Shown piece by piece: positions 45,801 through 57,760 of a DNA stretch of 64,000 bases. The translations under genes and the position numbers were made by a program. How positions within the stretch are numbered: the first letter of the stretch is position 1; every line of letters begins with the position of its first letter. This DNA comes from Rhynochetos jubatus (lineage: Eukaryota; Chordata; Aves; Eurypygiformes; Rhynochetidae), in the NCBI GenBank assembly GCA_027574665.1, contig CM050666.1, forward strand, positions 7,812,001 to 7,876,000. The letters are read 5' to 3'. Under the pieces are notes generated by a model, which was not told where the DNA came from, did not search any database, and worked only from the letters and a program-made list of their open reading frames with translations.

Positions 45801-46958
45801 TTCCAACTCAGCTGCATCAGTGTGCTGAAGACGTTAAATCTGAGCGTGTGGAAGAGAGGAAAGAGGGGAGAGAACTTTGTGTAGAGCATCTCAGAAAGCT
45901 TTAACTTGGACCGTATCTCTGAACTGCTGGGTATTACACAAGCCTCACCTGAGGTTTAAGTTGCACAAAGCTGTCTCACTCATATCAACCTTCTTCCCTT
46001 TTCCTCTTTGCATGTATACGTCCACCGAGCGTTCAAAGTGTTGGCAAGGAGAATCCCAAGCTACTGCTAGGACTCAAGCTTGTGTTGGTTTTTAATGAGG
46101 CTTTGCATGTAAGGTGTTGCTGTGGTTTAACCCTGGAAATTTCAGCAGGGATGTAGGGAAAACAAAATCAAGATCACGATTTCGTGTTTGGAAACTGAGT
46201 TTTGTCCTGTGTAGTAAGCACCTGTCTTAACCCTGCTAGAGCAGAACAAGCCCCCTTTTCTAGCAGAAACCAGAGTTGTTGTTAATTAATGTCTTGCTGA
46301 AAACGAAGTCTTTGCCATCTGTTCCGCCCCCTCACTACGAATGCCACTCTCATTATGTTGATTATGTAATGAAAAACGAAAATATATTTTGGTAGAGTGC
46401 TGCATAGGCATCTGTGCTGATTCTTCTCCTGTTCCTATTTACCGCCCCCTGCCCCTGTTCCATCGGAGGAGGAAAAGGCTGCAGTTGTTTGACTGCTCGG
46501 TAGCTTTATCCTGGAGCTGCGGTGCTGGCTGCCAAGCTGGTGGTGTCGTGGGAGCAGCCACTTCACCCCTGCCGCGAGTGAGCCGCCAGGCCTTTGGAAA
46601 CCTTGGTTATTAGGTTCATGAGAAATCCATGGCAGGAAGGTGCCCCTTAAACTGAAGCTGCTTTAAGGTCTTACGAGAGGTTAACTTGAATCCAGAAGAA
46701 GTGAAAAGAAAGAGGCCTGGTTACGGTACAAGTGACAGCACGACCTGTGAGATCAGCCAGGCTGCTCCTGTTACAAATATGGCCTCTGTCTATCTAAGGG
46801 TGGAGGAAGAGAGAAAGAGGAGGGGTAGCTTTCCTGTAAGTGGGTTAGAGCAATTACTGAGGTCTCTTGCAGCAAATGAAGTTGTCAGTGTGAGTCACAT
46901 TCCCTTTTTTCTCTCGCTGCCAAGTTTTAGGCAGCAACCAGACAGAGGGAGAAGGAAG

Positions 46959-46972
46959 AAAAAAAAAAAAAA
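46959..46972. repeat. Homopolymer run of 14 A
   Basis: A run of A follows a purine-rich stretch. No retrocopy is recognisable on its 5' side. Confidence 0.85.
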
Positions 46973-48181
46973 GGAAAAGCAACAATGGAGAAAAGTTGAA
47001 CTGAAACAACCCTTCATTCGGGGTATTGTTTGACATTTTAGTTCTGATTGTATGTAGAGATTAAGGGTCTATAAATATCCTGTCTGCTGAAATTCCTTAT
47101 CACAGCATCGCACATCAGCTGAACAAATAGTTTAGGTTCTCCAAATAATACATAATTACATATGTAAATACAAAATTACTGATTATATCCCTGCGCCCAA
47201 TGGCATGAAGGCCTCATCACAGGAACCTTTTCTGGTTTACTGGGAGATGACCCAGTCTCAGGAAAGCAAATGGCACATAGAGCTGCTACTGCTGAATCAG
47301 TGCAGGCTCCAGGACCGGGCTGAAATAAGCAAGGAGGTATTTATCTGACTGACTAGACTAGATGAAAGCATCTTCTGACACTTTCTGAAAGTATCTTAGC
47401 GTTTAGTTGTGTTTAACAAACGGCTGGAAGCTTTTCTGCTCCGCCTTAGAGCTTTTAATGAAGCATTGTGATTCCCATTGTGGTCAGTTGTTTGACACTT
47501 TTATTATTACTGGTATGCAGAGCGTTTTTTAATGTTTGACAGCTGGAGAAAGAAGTATTTTGTGCATTCAAACTTTTAGCACAAAGCTGCTGTTTTCTAT
47601 TCTGCCTTTGTCTTTTATTCTTGCTGATGCAAATCAACGAAGGACAGAACTGATTAAATTACGTTTGTTTACTTTTTACTTGATGATACTAAGACACAGC
47701 CTGCCTTTTATAAAGAGACAGAAATAGAGGATGTGAATGTTTCTACAGTATTTCTAGAACCCTTTTTTTTCTTACAAAATAAAGGCATTTATTTGTTTCT
47801 TATGTCTTGATTTTTTAGCTAATGCGCGCTTCCTCGTGTACGGGGAATAAGAACAGAGCAATGAACAAGAGTTAGCAATGCTATCGTGTTGTTTTTATTA
47901 ATTCAACGGTATAAATGATCAGACCACACCACAAAACAAACACAGCAAGATACCTCTGGCCTTCCCAGTGGGGCTGCCTGATCGTTACTGTAGCTGTACA
48001 AAAACGTCCCCGCCACTGCAGGCTTTAGGGTGACATGCACGCGGTTGTTGGGCGTCCTGGCCTCGGTGTGTTGGTACGGTAGTGGAAAGAAACAAGCACC
48101 CAGAGGCAGGGCTGCAGAAATAGGATACCCATGATTGTTTTGGTGAGTAATGCGCATGTCTTGTGCATTGTGTAATACTGC

Positions 48182-48198
48182 TTTTTTTTTTTTTTTTT
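48182..48198. repeat. Homopolymer run of 17 T
   Basis: A simple T run lies in the intergenic region. I saw no retrotransposed sequence beside it on either side. Confidence 0.85.
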
Positions 48199-49777
48199 GA
48201 AGGCTGGTCCTGGGCACGGCGGCCTGCGTTCGTCTGTCTTGCTTGTGCAGTGTGTTTGCAGGGAAAAAGATCCTGGATCAGGAGTGCATTTCTAGAGGTC
48301 AACAGCTGCTTGTGAGATGGTAGGACAGGGTCACCAGGAGCATGGAGAATTACAGCAGCAAGATTTTGGGAGGGGTGAATGGCAGAAACGAGAGGAAGAA
48401 GACGAGCAGAGTCACTGTAAAACTGCCCCCGTGGTTATTTCTTCCTGCATTTTTCCACAACAGAATAAAATGCAGCAAAGGATGGCAAAGGCAGAAGTGG
48501 TGTCTGAAGACCTCTCAGCAGTGTAGTCAGACCTTCATTTCACAGACGAAACTAGACTTAGGGAGTGATAGCACATGGCAGCTGAGCCAAATGTAGTGGA
48601 CTGCTGGTCGGGACACCAGCTCCCAGGCCTGCTGCTTGCTTTGTACAGGTGTGGTGCTTGTCTGGCCCTTAATGAGCTCATGCAGCTCGGTAAACTGTAA
48701 GAGAATGAATTCAGCTAAAAAAATATACCAGCCCAGGAAAAGAGGAGAGTTGGACGCCGTGAGAAAGGAGATAGGCACTGGAGTGAGTGGGAGAAGTACA
48801 GGCATCAGCTTTTTGCTGCAGATTTGGGGTGTGCTGGGGGATGCTTTGCTGCTGCTATTCCACACCTCACCTCCCACTTCACCTCCTAGGTGGTGCTTCC
48901 CTCAAAAGCGCACGAGGTGAACGCAGCCTGCTCGGGGAGGCTGACTGGACAGGTGACGGGAGGTGGTCTGCACGGCAGAGAAGGGAATGAACGGGACTGC
49001 AGGAGCCCAGGAGGATGTTGTCATGGGTAAGAGCAGTCAAAGAGGAACTGAGGAGGAAAGAGGGGATGTTCGAAGCAACCACAGAAGGTTGTTGCAACAA
49101 GCACCGGAAAAATGCTTGAATGCAGGGTAGTGGTCCCATCTTTCTAATCTAGCTCTTGAAGGGTTTATACTTGTGTATCCATGTAGCTGTCCCTGAAGGA
49201 GGAGTCCTCTTTATGTCCCTTATTTAGGTATACATTTCTCCAAATTGGGATTTGACAAGAGGACAGCTGCTGCATTTTTATTATCTGGGGCAAGCAGCAG
49301 TAAAAGCTGTTCAGAGTTCAGGATGGAAATGTATCCGTACATTGGCATTTGTCCAACTGCACTTCACAAAGGTAAATGGGAGATGAGAGTGGTACACTGC
49401 CCCCTTTTAATCCATTTTCTATAGACAGGGGTACTTTGCCTCTCTGCGGGAAAGGCTGGCAGAGTTACTGTGCTAACAAACACTCAGTTCTCACTGCAGC
49501 ATATGTGCTTCCCAGACTCATAAATCCAGGCAACTTGTAGTTGAATAACAATTAAATATCCACACGCATTTCCATACCATGGTGTGGTGTGCAAGGCATT
49601 GGCCTAAGTGGCTGGACATCTGCTGTCTGCTCTCCCACACTTACTGTTTGCCAGAGCAGAATCATTTAATCGTACCCTGCTGCCATTCCTGGTACCTGTG
49701 AACTTGGATGCAGAGCATCATCCTACAGATATTTTACCATATCCTTCAAAAAGAGCAGTGTTCTCTCTCTCTTGCTC

Positions 49778-49792
49778 TTTTTTTTTTTTTTT
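49778..49792. repeat. Homopolymer run of 15 T
   Basis: A simple T run follows a CT-rich stretch (ttctctctctcttgctc). No associated element was recognised. Confidence 0.85.
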
Positions 49793-51665
49793 AAGCAGCC
49801 TTTATTGTAATAGCCAAAAATACTTCTCTTTGCTGTTGGTCTTTCTGTCAGGATTTCCAGGCCAGGAATTCAGTTTGGCTCTGCTAACATCAGTGGGAAA
49901 TCAGACATCGTATTGAAAAGTTAGTTGAGATGCAGGATGCTGATAGATTCTCACAACCGTTTTGTGTCACATGTACAAAACCCAGAGACTCAGTAATGCA
50001 GGAAGATAAATGTAGCGCTCGATTACAGTGGATGTATTGCATTTATGAAAGGCATCTCCTGTCATTAGGCTCTGCATATCTGCAGTAATAACCACCATAT
50101 GTCAGGTAAGACAACGGTAACGTCAGCCAGATCATTTTCCCATTATTAAAACTTTCAAAATCCAAAAACCTACAATTGTCTTAATAATTAATTAAATTTA
50201 GCTAGATCTAGTGCTGGTGGCCAGAGGGAATACCTTTCTGAGGTTCAGTCTTCCTCCTGATATAACTGATAACAGGGTATGTGGCAGAGTTTAAAATGTT
50301 TGTGTATATGGCAAAGTTTAAACACACAATCCGATTTCTGTGCAGGAGGGTTACCGCATGAAACTGCAGGTCAGATGTTCCTATTTGTCCCAGAAAGCCT
50401 GAACAAACAGATAAGCCTTGTAGTTTGCTCTGAACGTAACGAGCCTCTTTCAGTGGTGAAGCTCTACGAGACAAGGCCTGTCCTTGCACTGCCGTTGTAG
50501 AGCTACCTGTCGAAACGCTTATTCCCTACAGGACTGGCAGATAGTTGCGTTTCCTCCCCGACCCCCACCCCGCGTGCCTGTCAGCGGCAGACCAAGCCCT
50601 AGCCACCATCACAAGAACATCCTGAATCAGCCTCAATAATTTGCATTTCCTTGCCAAAGGTCTTATCTGTTGGGGTGCAAACTGCACCCTCGAGGTCGCT
50701 GGTGTTGGAAAAGCCTGCGCCCTTCTGCTCCCCAGCTCCACCTTTTCAGGCTAGGTTAATTTATGCAGCAGAATTAATCGAGACACCAAAGCTGTCAAGT
50801 GAGACAGGCCGCACAGCGAGACAGCGCTGCTCTGAACATCTGCACAATCTGTATATTGGATTAGGTACCTCAGCACTCGCAGATAATTATTGTTAGAATG
50901 ATTCTTACTTTTGCCATTTTCAAGGTTGCTTCTGCAGATGTTCATTCTCTGCATACCCATGTTGTTTACAAAACCGACGAAAGCTGACAGTAAAAATTAC
51001 ATTTGCTCATTCAAACATCTTGCTGTTTACACGGTAGAAAAATCGTACGCCGGGAGTCCAGTGACCTAATGAGAGATGCAACATGGACTTCAGCAGGAGG
51101 CGGATGGGGCCCTCAGATCTGCTTGCCTCGCTCACATCGTCCCACAATACATATAACGAAAGCCTTCTTTTGTTTATTATGACAGATGCCACAGGGGGTT
51201 GTATATTTGGATATTATTTTTTCTCTAGAAGTGTTCATTAACAAATGCTTGAAAGTTTTATGATGTGGTGAAAACTGTATCTCTCCTGATAAACAGGAAG
51301 CGCTCAGAGCTATTGCATTACCTCTGTAACGCAACTCAGATTCCAACAGCTTGGCTCTTTTTTTCAAAATACTGTGACACCACTTCCTCCAGGAAATCTC
51401 TCTTGTCTGCAGAGCTCTTATCTGCTATAGATATGCAAAACTGCAAAAGAAACGGTGGTTTTAAAAAATAAATGATGAGTCATCGCTTTTTGGATTGTAG
51501 AAACGGATGTCTGTAATTTATATCGTATCTGCAAGAATGTGCAGTACAGACTCTTCGGGCTCCCTGGTCAGTGGATTGAACAAAGGGCAAGGAGGAGATT
51601 CCTTCCTTCCCTCCCTCCCGCAGCACAGTGCAGCTTCGAGGGCAAAGATGCTGATTTCCCTGCAG

Positions 51666-51803
51666 GTGCTTGAGTGTGTCTCAGCCCTAAACCCGGAGGT
51701 GCCTCTCCGGCATTCCCAGTGTCAGCAAGGCCAGGACCTGGCCAGTAAAGGAGAAGAGGCAGTCCTGGCCCCTGGTTATCTGCCAAGGGCAGCAGCAGGA
51801 GAG
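51666..51803 (+). other. Candidate 138-nt unannotated exon, open in one frame
   Basis: The segment lies between an acceptor-like gatttccctgcag (ends 51665) and a near-perfect donor gag|gtaagt (51804). It is 138 nt, exactly 46 codons, and the frame starting at its first base is open, reading VLECVSALNPEVPLRHSQCQ onward to LPRAAAGE. I recognise no family. It may be an exon of an unannotated transcript, an alternative upstream exon, or chance. Confidence 0.25.
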
Positions 51804-54800
51804 GTAAGTATGAGCATTCATATGTGGAACAGCTCATTCAGTGACTGTGCTGTGGCCTCCAACCTGCTCACAAAGGCTGCCACACACTTGTCATGTGATG
51901 TTGTATCAGTATTGGCCGAATTTTGTACTTCTGGTTGAAAATCTCAGAACCCCACTAGCGCCCTGTTCCCTGTCCCTTGTTTCTGCACAGGCACTGCCCA
52001 TCACTTAGGCTAAATACAGGAACAGCAGACAACTAGGACGTGCACCCCTGCCATCAGAAAATCATTAGCACCGTGTGTATTTGTGATGAACACCGCCCCA
52101 GCTGACAACGTCGGTGAACGCGCGTCCTGGTAAGCGCTTTTCAGAAGGTCTGGCATCGTTTCCCAAAGTGGTTCCCCACGAAGGGACTTGTGTGCCTGCC
52201 AAGTGCTTCACTTGCACGAAGCCACATGCGGTGGGGTCTGGGTATCACCCCTCCAACTATAACCCTTCTGTTCCCGTGGCTCATTCCCACTGCCTGTTCA
52301 TTTCACTTTTGCATTCCTCCCCCCACGTTATCTTTAGCCTTTCTCCTCTGCCCTCACATCACCCAACCCCTTCATCACAAGCACTCCCTAAATGTTCAGC
52401 TGGGAGCCAGCAATATGAAAAATGGATTCTGCAATATCTGGGCAACATCGACCCCTTATTAATAATCCTGTTTCCCCATTCTTTGACTTGTGCCTCTGTT
52501 GGAGGCATGGCTTGTCCTGCCTGCAGCTGAACTGGGCGGGGGAAACAGGCTGCATATTTCAGTGTTTGTCAGTCCTTGGAATTGTGAGGGTTTGTAATAA
52601 CCTTACCTCCTTTTTTGTGTGTTTTCTTGTATTTGCCTAGCGGTCCGTGATACCAGAAGTACAGACATCAGGAGACTGCTGTTGTGCACTAGCTAAATCT
52701 TTGTAAAAACGTCAGAGCCTTCCATGCACGTGGCTTCAGCACAAGAAAAAGTGGTCGTGTACGGGACCCCAGAGGCGCCCTCACAAGTCACCGTAAGGTT
52801 CTGTATAAATGCTGACTGTACGTGTGTTCGGTCGGTCCTGCCACTTAATTTTTTATCTGGCGGTTCAGTTATCACCCACAGCTTGTTTACTGAATTTTAA
52901 GTCTTGGGCAAGATGAAGCAAGCTCGTGAGGAGTAGCTGGTTTTCAAAAGATACAAGCTCCAGATAACCGAGGACAAGTAAAGCACGCAACAATATTGAA
53001 ATCACTCAGAGTTTTATTGCAGCTGACTGAGACAGAGTGCACTTTGAGGCTGGGAAATTTCCATTACTGAAGTGCAGGACAGCGCCTGGATACTGCTGCT
53101 GCTGCAGCTGAAAAATAAAAGCAACTTAATTTTATACAGACAGCCACAAAATGTCAGTATATTAATTAAAATCGTTAGAATTACATAATAAGCTTTTAAG
53201 GTTCCCGTAAAATGGATCCCTTTTAAAATATTTAGAGTATAATTGTAAAGTGCTTGTACAAAACTGGAACATAAAATTGACTTGAAATTGCAACTGTGTT
53301 TTCAAACTGTGCTTGCGAACAGCCAATCTCCCCAGAACGTGATAGCTAACACAAGACCTCTCCCACAACAGTGACAGATTCTGACAGTGACGGAACGATA
53401 CCCACTGCAAGATCAAGGTTGTTACTGACAGCAGAGTTCTGCAATTCATAATCTTTTGTGCTCCTCTTGGCATGCACAAAGCAAACACAGCAATCTGTTT
53501 ACTAGTTCTAACTCCATGGTGTATAAGCCACCATAAGCTTCCTGCAAAATCAGTCAGAATGCTAAATGGGGAAAAAAGGAAATATTGGGGGGACTAAGTA
53601 AATTTGTTGCGGCATCAGTTGCCCAGGAATTTGGGTGAAAGACTGTTTTTTAACTTCCCAGCAGAACGAGATTACGCAGAGCTCCTCGCTTTCGTTGAGG
53701 GCCCTTTACGCTGTCAAAGCAGTGGCCGACATTTAACTGAAAATCGGCCTGCAGGGATTTCAGCTGCATGTCACCGGTTAAATCCAGCCCAGGTAGGCGC
53801 TGCCTAGAAGTCATTAGCATCTGCTGCTCTTTATGAATCTTAGGATAGTTCCCCGCGGATCGGAGCTCATAGCGAAGCAATTTAAGTTTGTGTCACACTC
53901 ATCACCATGGTTCCTGGGTGCCTTGGAAGTTAAAATATATCTTTATAAAACACCGTACATGTTTTGTTTCTCTCTCCCTCGTCACCCCCGCACGGAGGCT
54001 TGAGGTCTTCTTAAATAATGCTGGGAAAATTGGTTTAGATCCTTAATGCCTGCATTCTGTTGGGCTGATGGGGAGGTTCGGGGTCATGCCGAGGCACCGA
54101 GGGCAAATGCCATACTCCCTCAGCAGCTGCCAAGAAAGCGGTCTGCAGGGTCCCCACGCTGACAACGCAACTAGGAGAACGGTGATGATTTGGGGAACGG
54201 AGCTTCAGTTTTAAATTAGCACCAAAAAAATGGAATCCCTCCCACCCCGGTGGAGAGCGGCTCTGTAGGGCAGCTACGGGGGGTTTCTCCTTTGCCTAAA
54301 CCTGAGAATGCTGTTTCCAGGGCTCGTCGTGCCTTTCGTAGTACGACATTTACTTTTCAAGGGACCCGTTTCCCGAACACGAAGTTAACGGTTAAAGTAG
54401 ATTCGTGTAACAGGACGGAGAATTTCTAGGCCCTGATTGACGAACTCATCCGTGTGACTCCTGAACTTGATACCAAGATGGAGATATCCAAACCACGGCA
54501 TATTTATTTAAACTGGCTCATCTGTCTGCTAATACAGCCGTCACGCTGAAGGTTCTGCGTTTCTGTCTGGGCAATCTCTCCTTAGCAGTGTGTTTGTTTT
54601 GCTTGAAGTAAAAGGGGGTTGTTTTCCTCCTGCGTTTCCTTACCTGCTCTCAGTTTTTAGTGAGTATCACCTCTTCTCCCCCAACATAACCCTTTATTTT
54701 GATCACGGAACTAACAGTTTTAGTAAAACGCATTTATGTTCTTTCCCGACTTGAGGCGTTAGTGTCACCTCGCTAAGGGAACAGACCCAGCGTTCAGTGC

Positions 54801-56589
54801 AGGTCGTGGCTGTGTGTTCGAACAGGTTGAAAGGCAGCTGGCGGCACTTGTGTCTGCTCTGCCCGTCCCGGTAACAGCAGTGCTTCCTTGAAACACGTGC
54901 ACTAAGCTCTGTCACAGGAGAAATTGCTGGGAAAGCACGCCAGAGCCTCTTGACCGCTTATTTGGGTGTAATTGGATTAGGTGTGTATTTGAACACGGCA
55001 CTCCGAGGAGCTGACAGTCTTTCCACTGTTTCCTGGTCGGCCTGGCTGGTTTCCCTTTTGATCAGGCACATCCTGGTGAAGGTAGAAAATAATCCAGATC
55101 CACGCCAGTTCTTCATTAAATTTTGCTGTGACAGGTTGTGTTTAAGCTAGATTCTCTGTAATCATTTGTTTTGCATTTGCTGAGGACAGATTTATTTATG
55201 TATGCAATCAGAACTGTAAGCATAATTTCATTTTTAGGGTTAAGAGAACCTTTTAAATAATATTTTACGTGGTTTCAGAAAATTTAAACATTTATTCACA
55301 CTTACTGTTGTCTGAGACTTCTGAGAGAAATAACGCTGTGTTTCTAAAGCGCAGAAGAACACATCGTGGAAAGGAAAGTGTTATATCCAAGTAAAAATAA
55401 GTAGCGTCGGAAGCATTACCCCGCTAAAACACGTAAAACCAAGCAGTGTAGTTGAACGTCTGTTAGAGGGAGGAGGTGATTAGATTATGCTGGCCATCCA
55501 GGCCAGCTTTCACCCCATCGAACCAGGCTGAGGCTGCCTGCGAAGCCCGGGCACTGCTGGGTAGGTCTGCCTCAAGGGACAGTCCTCAGGCTGCCGTCTG
55601 GCTGTCCAAGCGTGCCGCCGAAACCAGCCCGGTCCGCTCGGCTGCGGGTCACGCAGCAGGCCCGTGCTTTGGGGGATGTCAGCGAGCCGCAGCCCGCGCA
55701 GCGTGTGGAAGCAGCAATGGAAAATGGCAGCGGTTGGGCTGATGGGGCGGGAAGCTGGAGTAGGACCAGAGGGTGGGATGCCAGAAATGACCCTCTGGCA
55801 GCAAGAGAGGGGAGTACGTTGGGAGGGACCCCTTCCCCTTCAAGGCAGAGAGAGGCGAAGCAGCGGGGTTGGCAGCAGAGGTGTCCCGGTAAAAGCGTCG
55901 GCAGGGAGACAGCTGAAGCGCTGAGAAGCAAGAACAGGGCAAAGCACAGCTGGTGAGAACCCGAGAGCAACGGGGCTGTCACCTAACAGCTGCCGAGTGC
56001 TGCTAACAGGGCTGCAAAATTAATCGTCGCTTCTAAGAAAAAAGCTTGATAGCCACGGGGTAATCGGATGATTCCACACTGGGGTCTTCTGGCAGACTGG
56101 GAGGGGTGTAACCATGGAGACACAGCCACGCCGAGCGCTACGGCGCGATGGCTTTTCGGAGCAGAACGTGGCCAGCACGCGCACCCCCCTGCAAAGCCTG
56201 GCGTGCGCTCGCGTGGGAAGCTGACGGGAAAAGGTAGCGTACAGCCACCACCACAGCGAGAGGCTGCGCAGCCGTTAGGGAACGCGGGAAACCAGCCTGC
56301 CCCTGCTACAGCAGCCCAGCTGCTGCACACGACCTGCCTGCCTGGCAGCAGCGGGCCGCAGCCCAGCCCGGCGCGCAGCCCTCCTGGGCCTGCGACCAGC
56401 GCCTTTGGGACCTTCTCTTTCCCCGCAGCTGACCCGCCGCCGGGCACCCCGCGCTCAGCACCGAGCACGGCTCCGCGGCCGGCCAACACGCCTGCGCCGT
56501 GGCGGGCGGAGGCCCGAGGCGCGGGGCAGGGGCCTGCGGGCGCTCAGGGCTTCCTGCGGGCCGTCGGCCGGAAGCTCGACCCCGCCCAG

Positions 56590-56604
56590 CCCCCCCCCCC
56601 CCCC
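56590..56604. repeat. Homopolymer run of 15 C
   Basis: Fifteen consecutive C lie in the MAPK1 CpG island. The run is likely variable in length and hard to sequence accurately. Confidence 0.88.
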
Positions 56605-56720
56605 GTGCCGGCAGGAGCCCGTCCTGCGGCGAGCGGGACGCCGGGAGCGGGACTCGGGCCGGGCCCCGCCGCCGCACGGACTCCGTTTCCGGCCGCCTCT
56701 AATGGCGCCGGCCCGCCCGC

Positions 56721-56728
56721 CACGTGAC
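56721..56728. promoter_or_regulatory. CACGTGAC E-box (USF/TFE-type)
   Basis: The exact octamer CACGTGAC is the extended palindromic E-box bound by USF and MiT/TFE factors. It lies 380 nt before the MAPK1 ATG, probably close to the transcription start. Confidence 0.5.
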
Positions 56729-57096
56729 CGGGCCGCCGCGCCCCCTCCCCAGCGGCTGCGGTTACCGCAGTCCCCGGCCCCGCCCCCGGCCCCGCCCCCT
56801 CGCCCCGCCCCGCCGCCTCTCCCTCCGCGCGAGCCCCCGCCCCCCCTCCCCTCCCCCTGCACGGCTGGATGCGCGCGCGCGCGGCCGGCGGCGTCTCCTC
56901 ACAGCGGCCGCGGCGGGGACGGCGCTGACGGGGCCTCGCAGCCGGCGGCAGCGGCCGGTGCTCCGGAGCGCGGCGGGGCGGGCGACGCCCTCCCCCCTCC
57001 CTCCCGCATCCTTCTCCTCGTCCCCCTCCCTCCGCCTCCGCCCGCCTCCGCCCCCTTCCCCCCCCTCGCGCGGTGCCCGCGGTTCCCGGCACGGAC

Positions 57097-57107
57097 AACA
57101 TGGCGGC
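57097..57107 (+). promoter_or_regulatory. MAPK1: YY1-type motif overlapping the MAPK1 start codon
   Basis: The bases AACATGGCGGC match the YY1 consensus AANATGGCGGC, with the ATG of the motif being the initiation codon. Such YY1 sites just downstream of CpG-island start sites are known in many housekeeping genes. Confidence 0.55.
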
Positions 57108-57242
57108 GGTGGCGGGGGCCGGGGCTGCGGGCGGCTCTGCCAACGCCGGGGGCCCGGAGATGGTGCGGGGCCAAGTGTTCGACGTGGGGCCCCGCTACAC
57201 CAACCTCTCGTACATCGGCGAGGGGGCCTACGGCATGGTGTG
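57100..57242 (+). CDS. MAPK1: Mitogen-activated protein kinase 1 (ERK2), exon 1 (3' partial)
   Basis: This is the first coding exon of ERK2, the terminal kinase of the RAS-RAF-MEK cascade that phosphorylates cytoplasmic and nuclear substrates. The 47 complete codons begin [18 protein letters not shown]. The invariant [18 protein letters not shown] and [11 protein letters not shown] follow, ending in the glycine-rich ATP loop GEGAYG (residues 40-45) just before the splice site. Donor gtgagt starts at 57243 and splits a cysteine codon, the same place as in human. The Gly/Ala leader is eight residues longer than human ERK2 (PEM at 19-21 instead of 11-13). All other exons, including the TEY activation loop, lie beyond 64000. 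Confidence 0.96.
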
Positions 57243-57732
57243 GTGAGTGAGCGCGGGCTGCCGAGCGCGGCCGGGCAGCGCCCCTGCCCCCAACACCCCC
57301 CTCCTCCCCCCGCCGCCGCCCCGGGCCCGGCCGCGCCCGCCCGGCCCCGCGCTCCGGCCCGCCCTTGCCCCCGGGGCTGGGGGGGGGGAGCCGGAGCATC
57401 GCTGCCCCGCTCGGCGTTCCCCTTCGCGCTCCCGCCGCTGTCCCCCCGGCATCACCCCTCCCCTCCCTCCCCGCGCCTGCCCCCGCCCTTCCAAGCCTCC
57501 GCCCGCGGGTGCAGCTCAGCGGCTCGTTTCCTTTCGCTCGTGCCTTGGTTTTCCCGAGTGCTGTCCGTCCCCGCCGGCACGGCCGGTCGCCCGCTGCCTT
57601 CCCCGGCTCTGGAGCGCGCTGCGGCCGGCCGGAGAGGGGCGGAGGTGGTGCGGTCCTGCCGGCAGCCCCGCGCCTCGCCGGGCCCGCGGGAAGGCTCACC
57701 CGGCTGCGCGCCCCCCGCTCGCAGCCGGCGGT

Positions 57733-57760
57733 GCCCCCGGGCTGCTGCCCCCGGGCTGCT
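57733..57760. repeat. Tandem repeat, 2 x 14 bp, GC-rich
   Basis: The unit gcccccgggctgct occurs twice in succession, with a partial third copy, within the MAPK1 CpG island. Confidence 0.88.

Larger units (their letters stand above)
37526..56300. other. PPM1F-MAPK1 intergenic region
   Basis: This region is about 19 kb with no recognisable protein-coding gene on either strand. It contains homopolymer runs (14 A at 46959-46972, 17 T at 48182-48198, 15 T at 49778-49792), one possible old CR1-like fragment (42715-42800) and two splice-flanked segments that could be exons of an unannotated transcript (40565-40602, 51666-51803). GC and CpG rise from about 55500 toward MAPK1. Many short open frames exist but none resembles a known family. 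Confidence 0.65.

Noticed and set aside
46900-46972. Processed pseudogene suggested by the 14-A run
   Set aside because: No coding or mRNA-like sequence is recognisable on the 5' side of the A run. It is better explained as a simple purine-rich tract.
47778-47783. AATAAA in the intergenic region as a gene end
   Set aside because: No exon or reading frame can be linked to it. A single hexamer is expected by chance in AT-rich DNA.
55476-56060. Possible divergent gene upstream of MAPK1 (several frames on both strands)
   Set aside because: The frames overlap each other, none has a family signature, and no consistent exon structure could be built.
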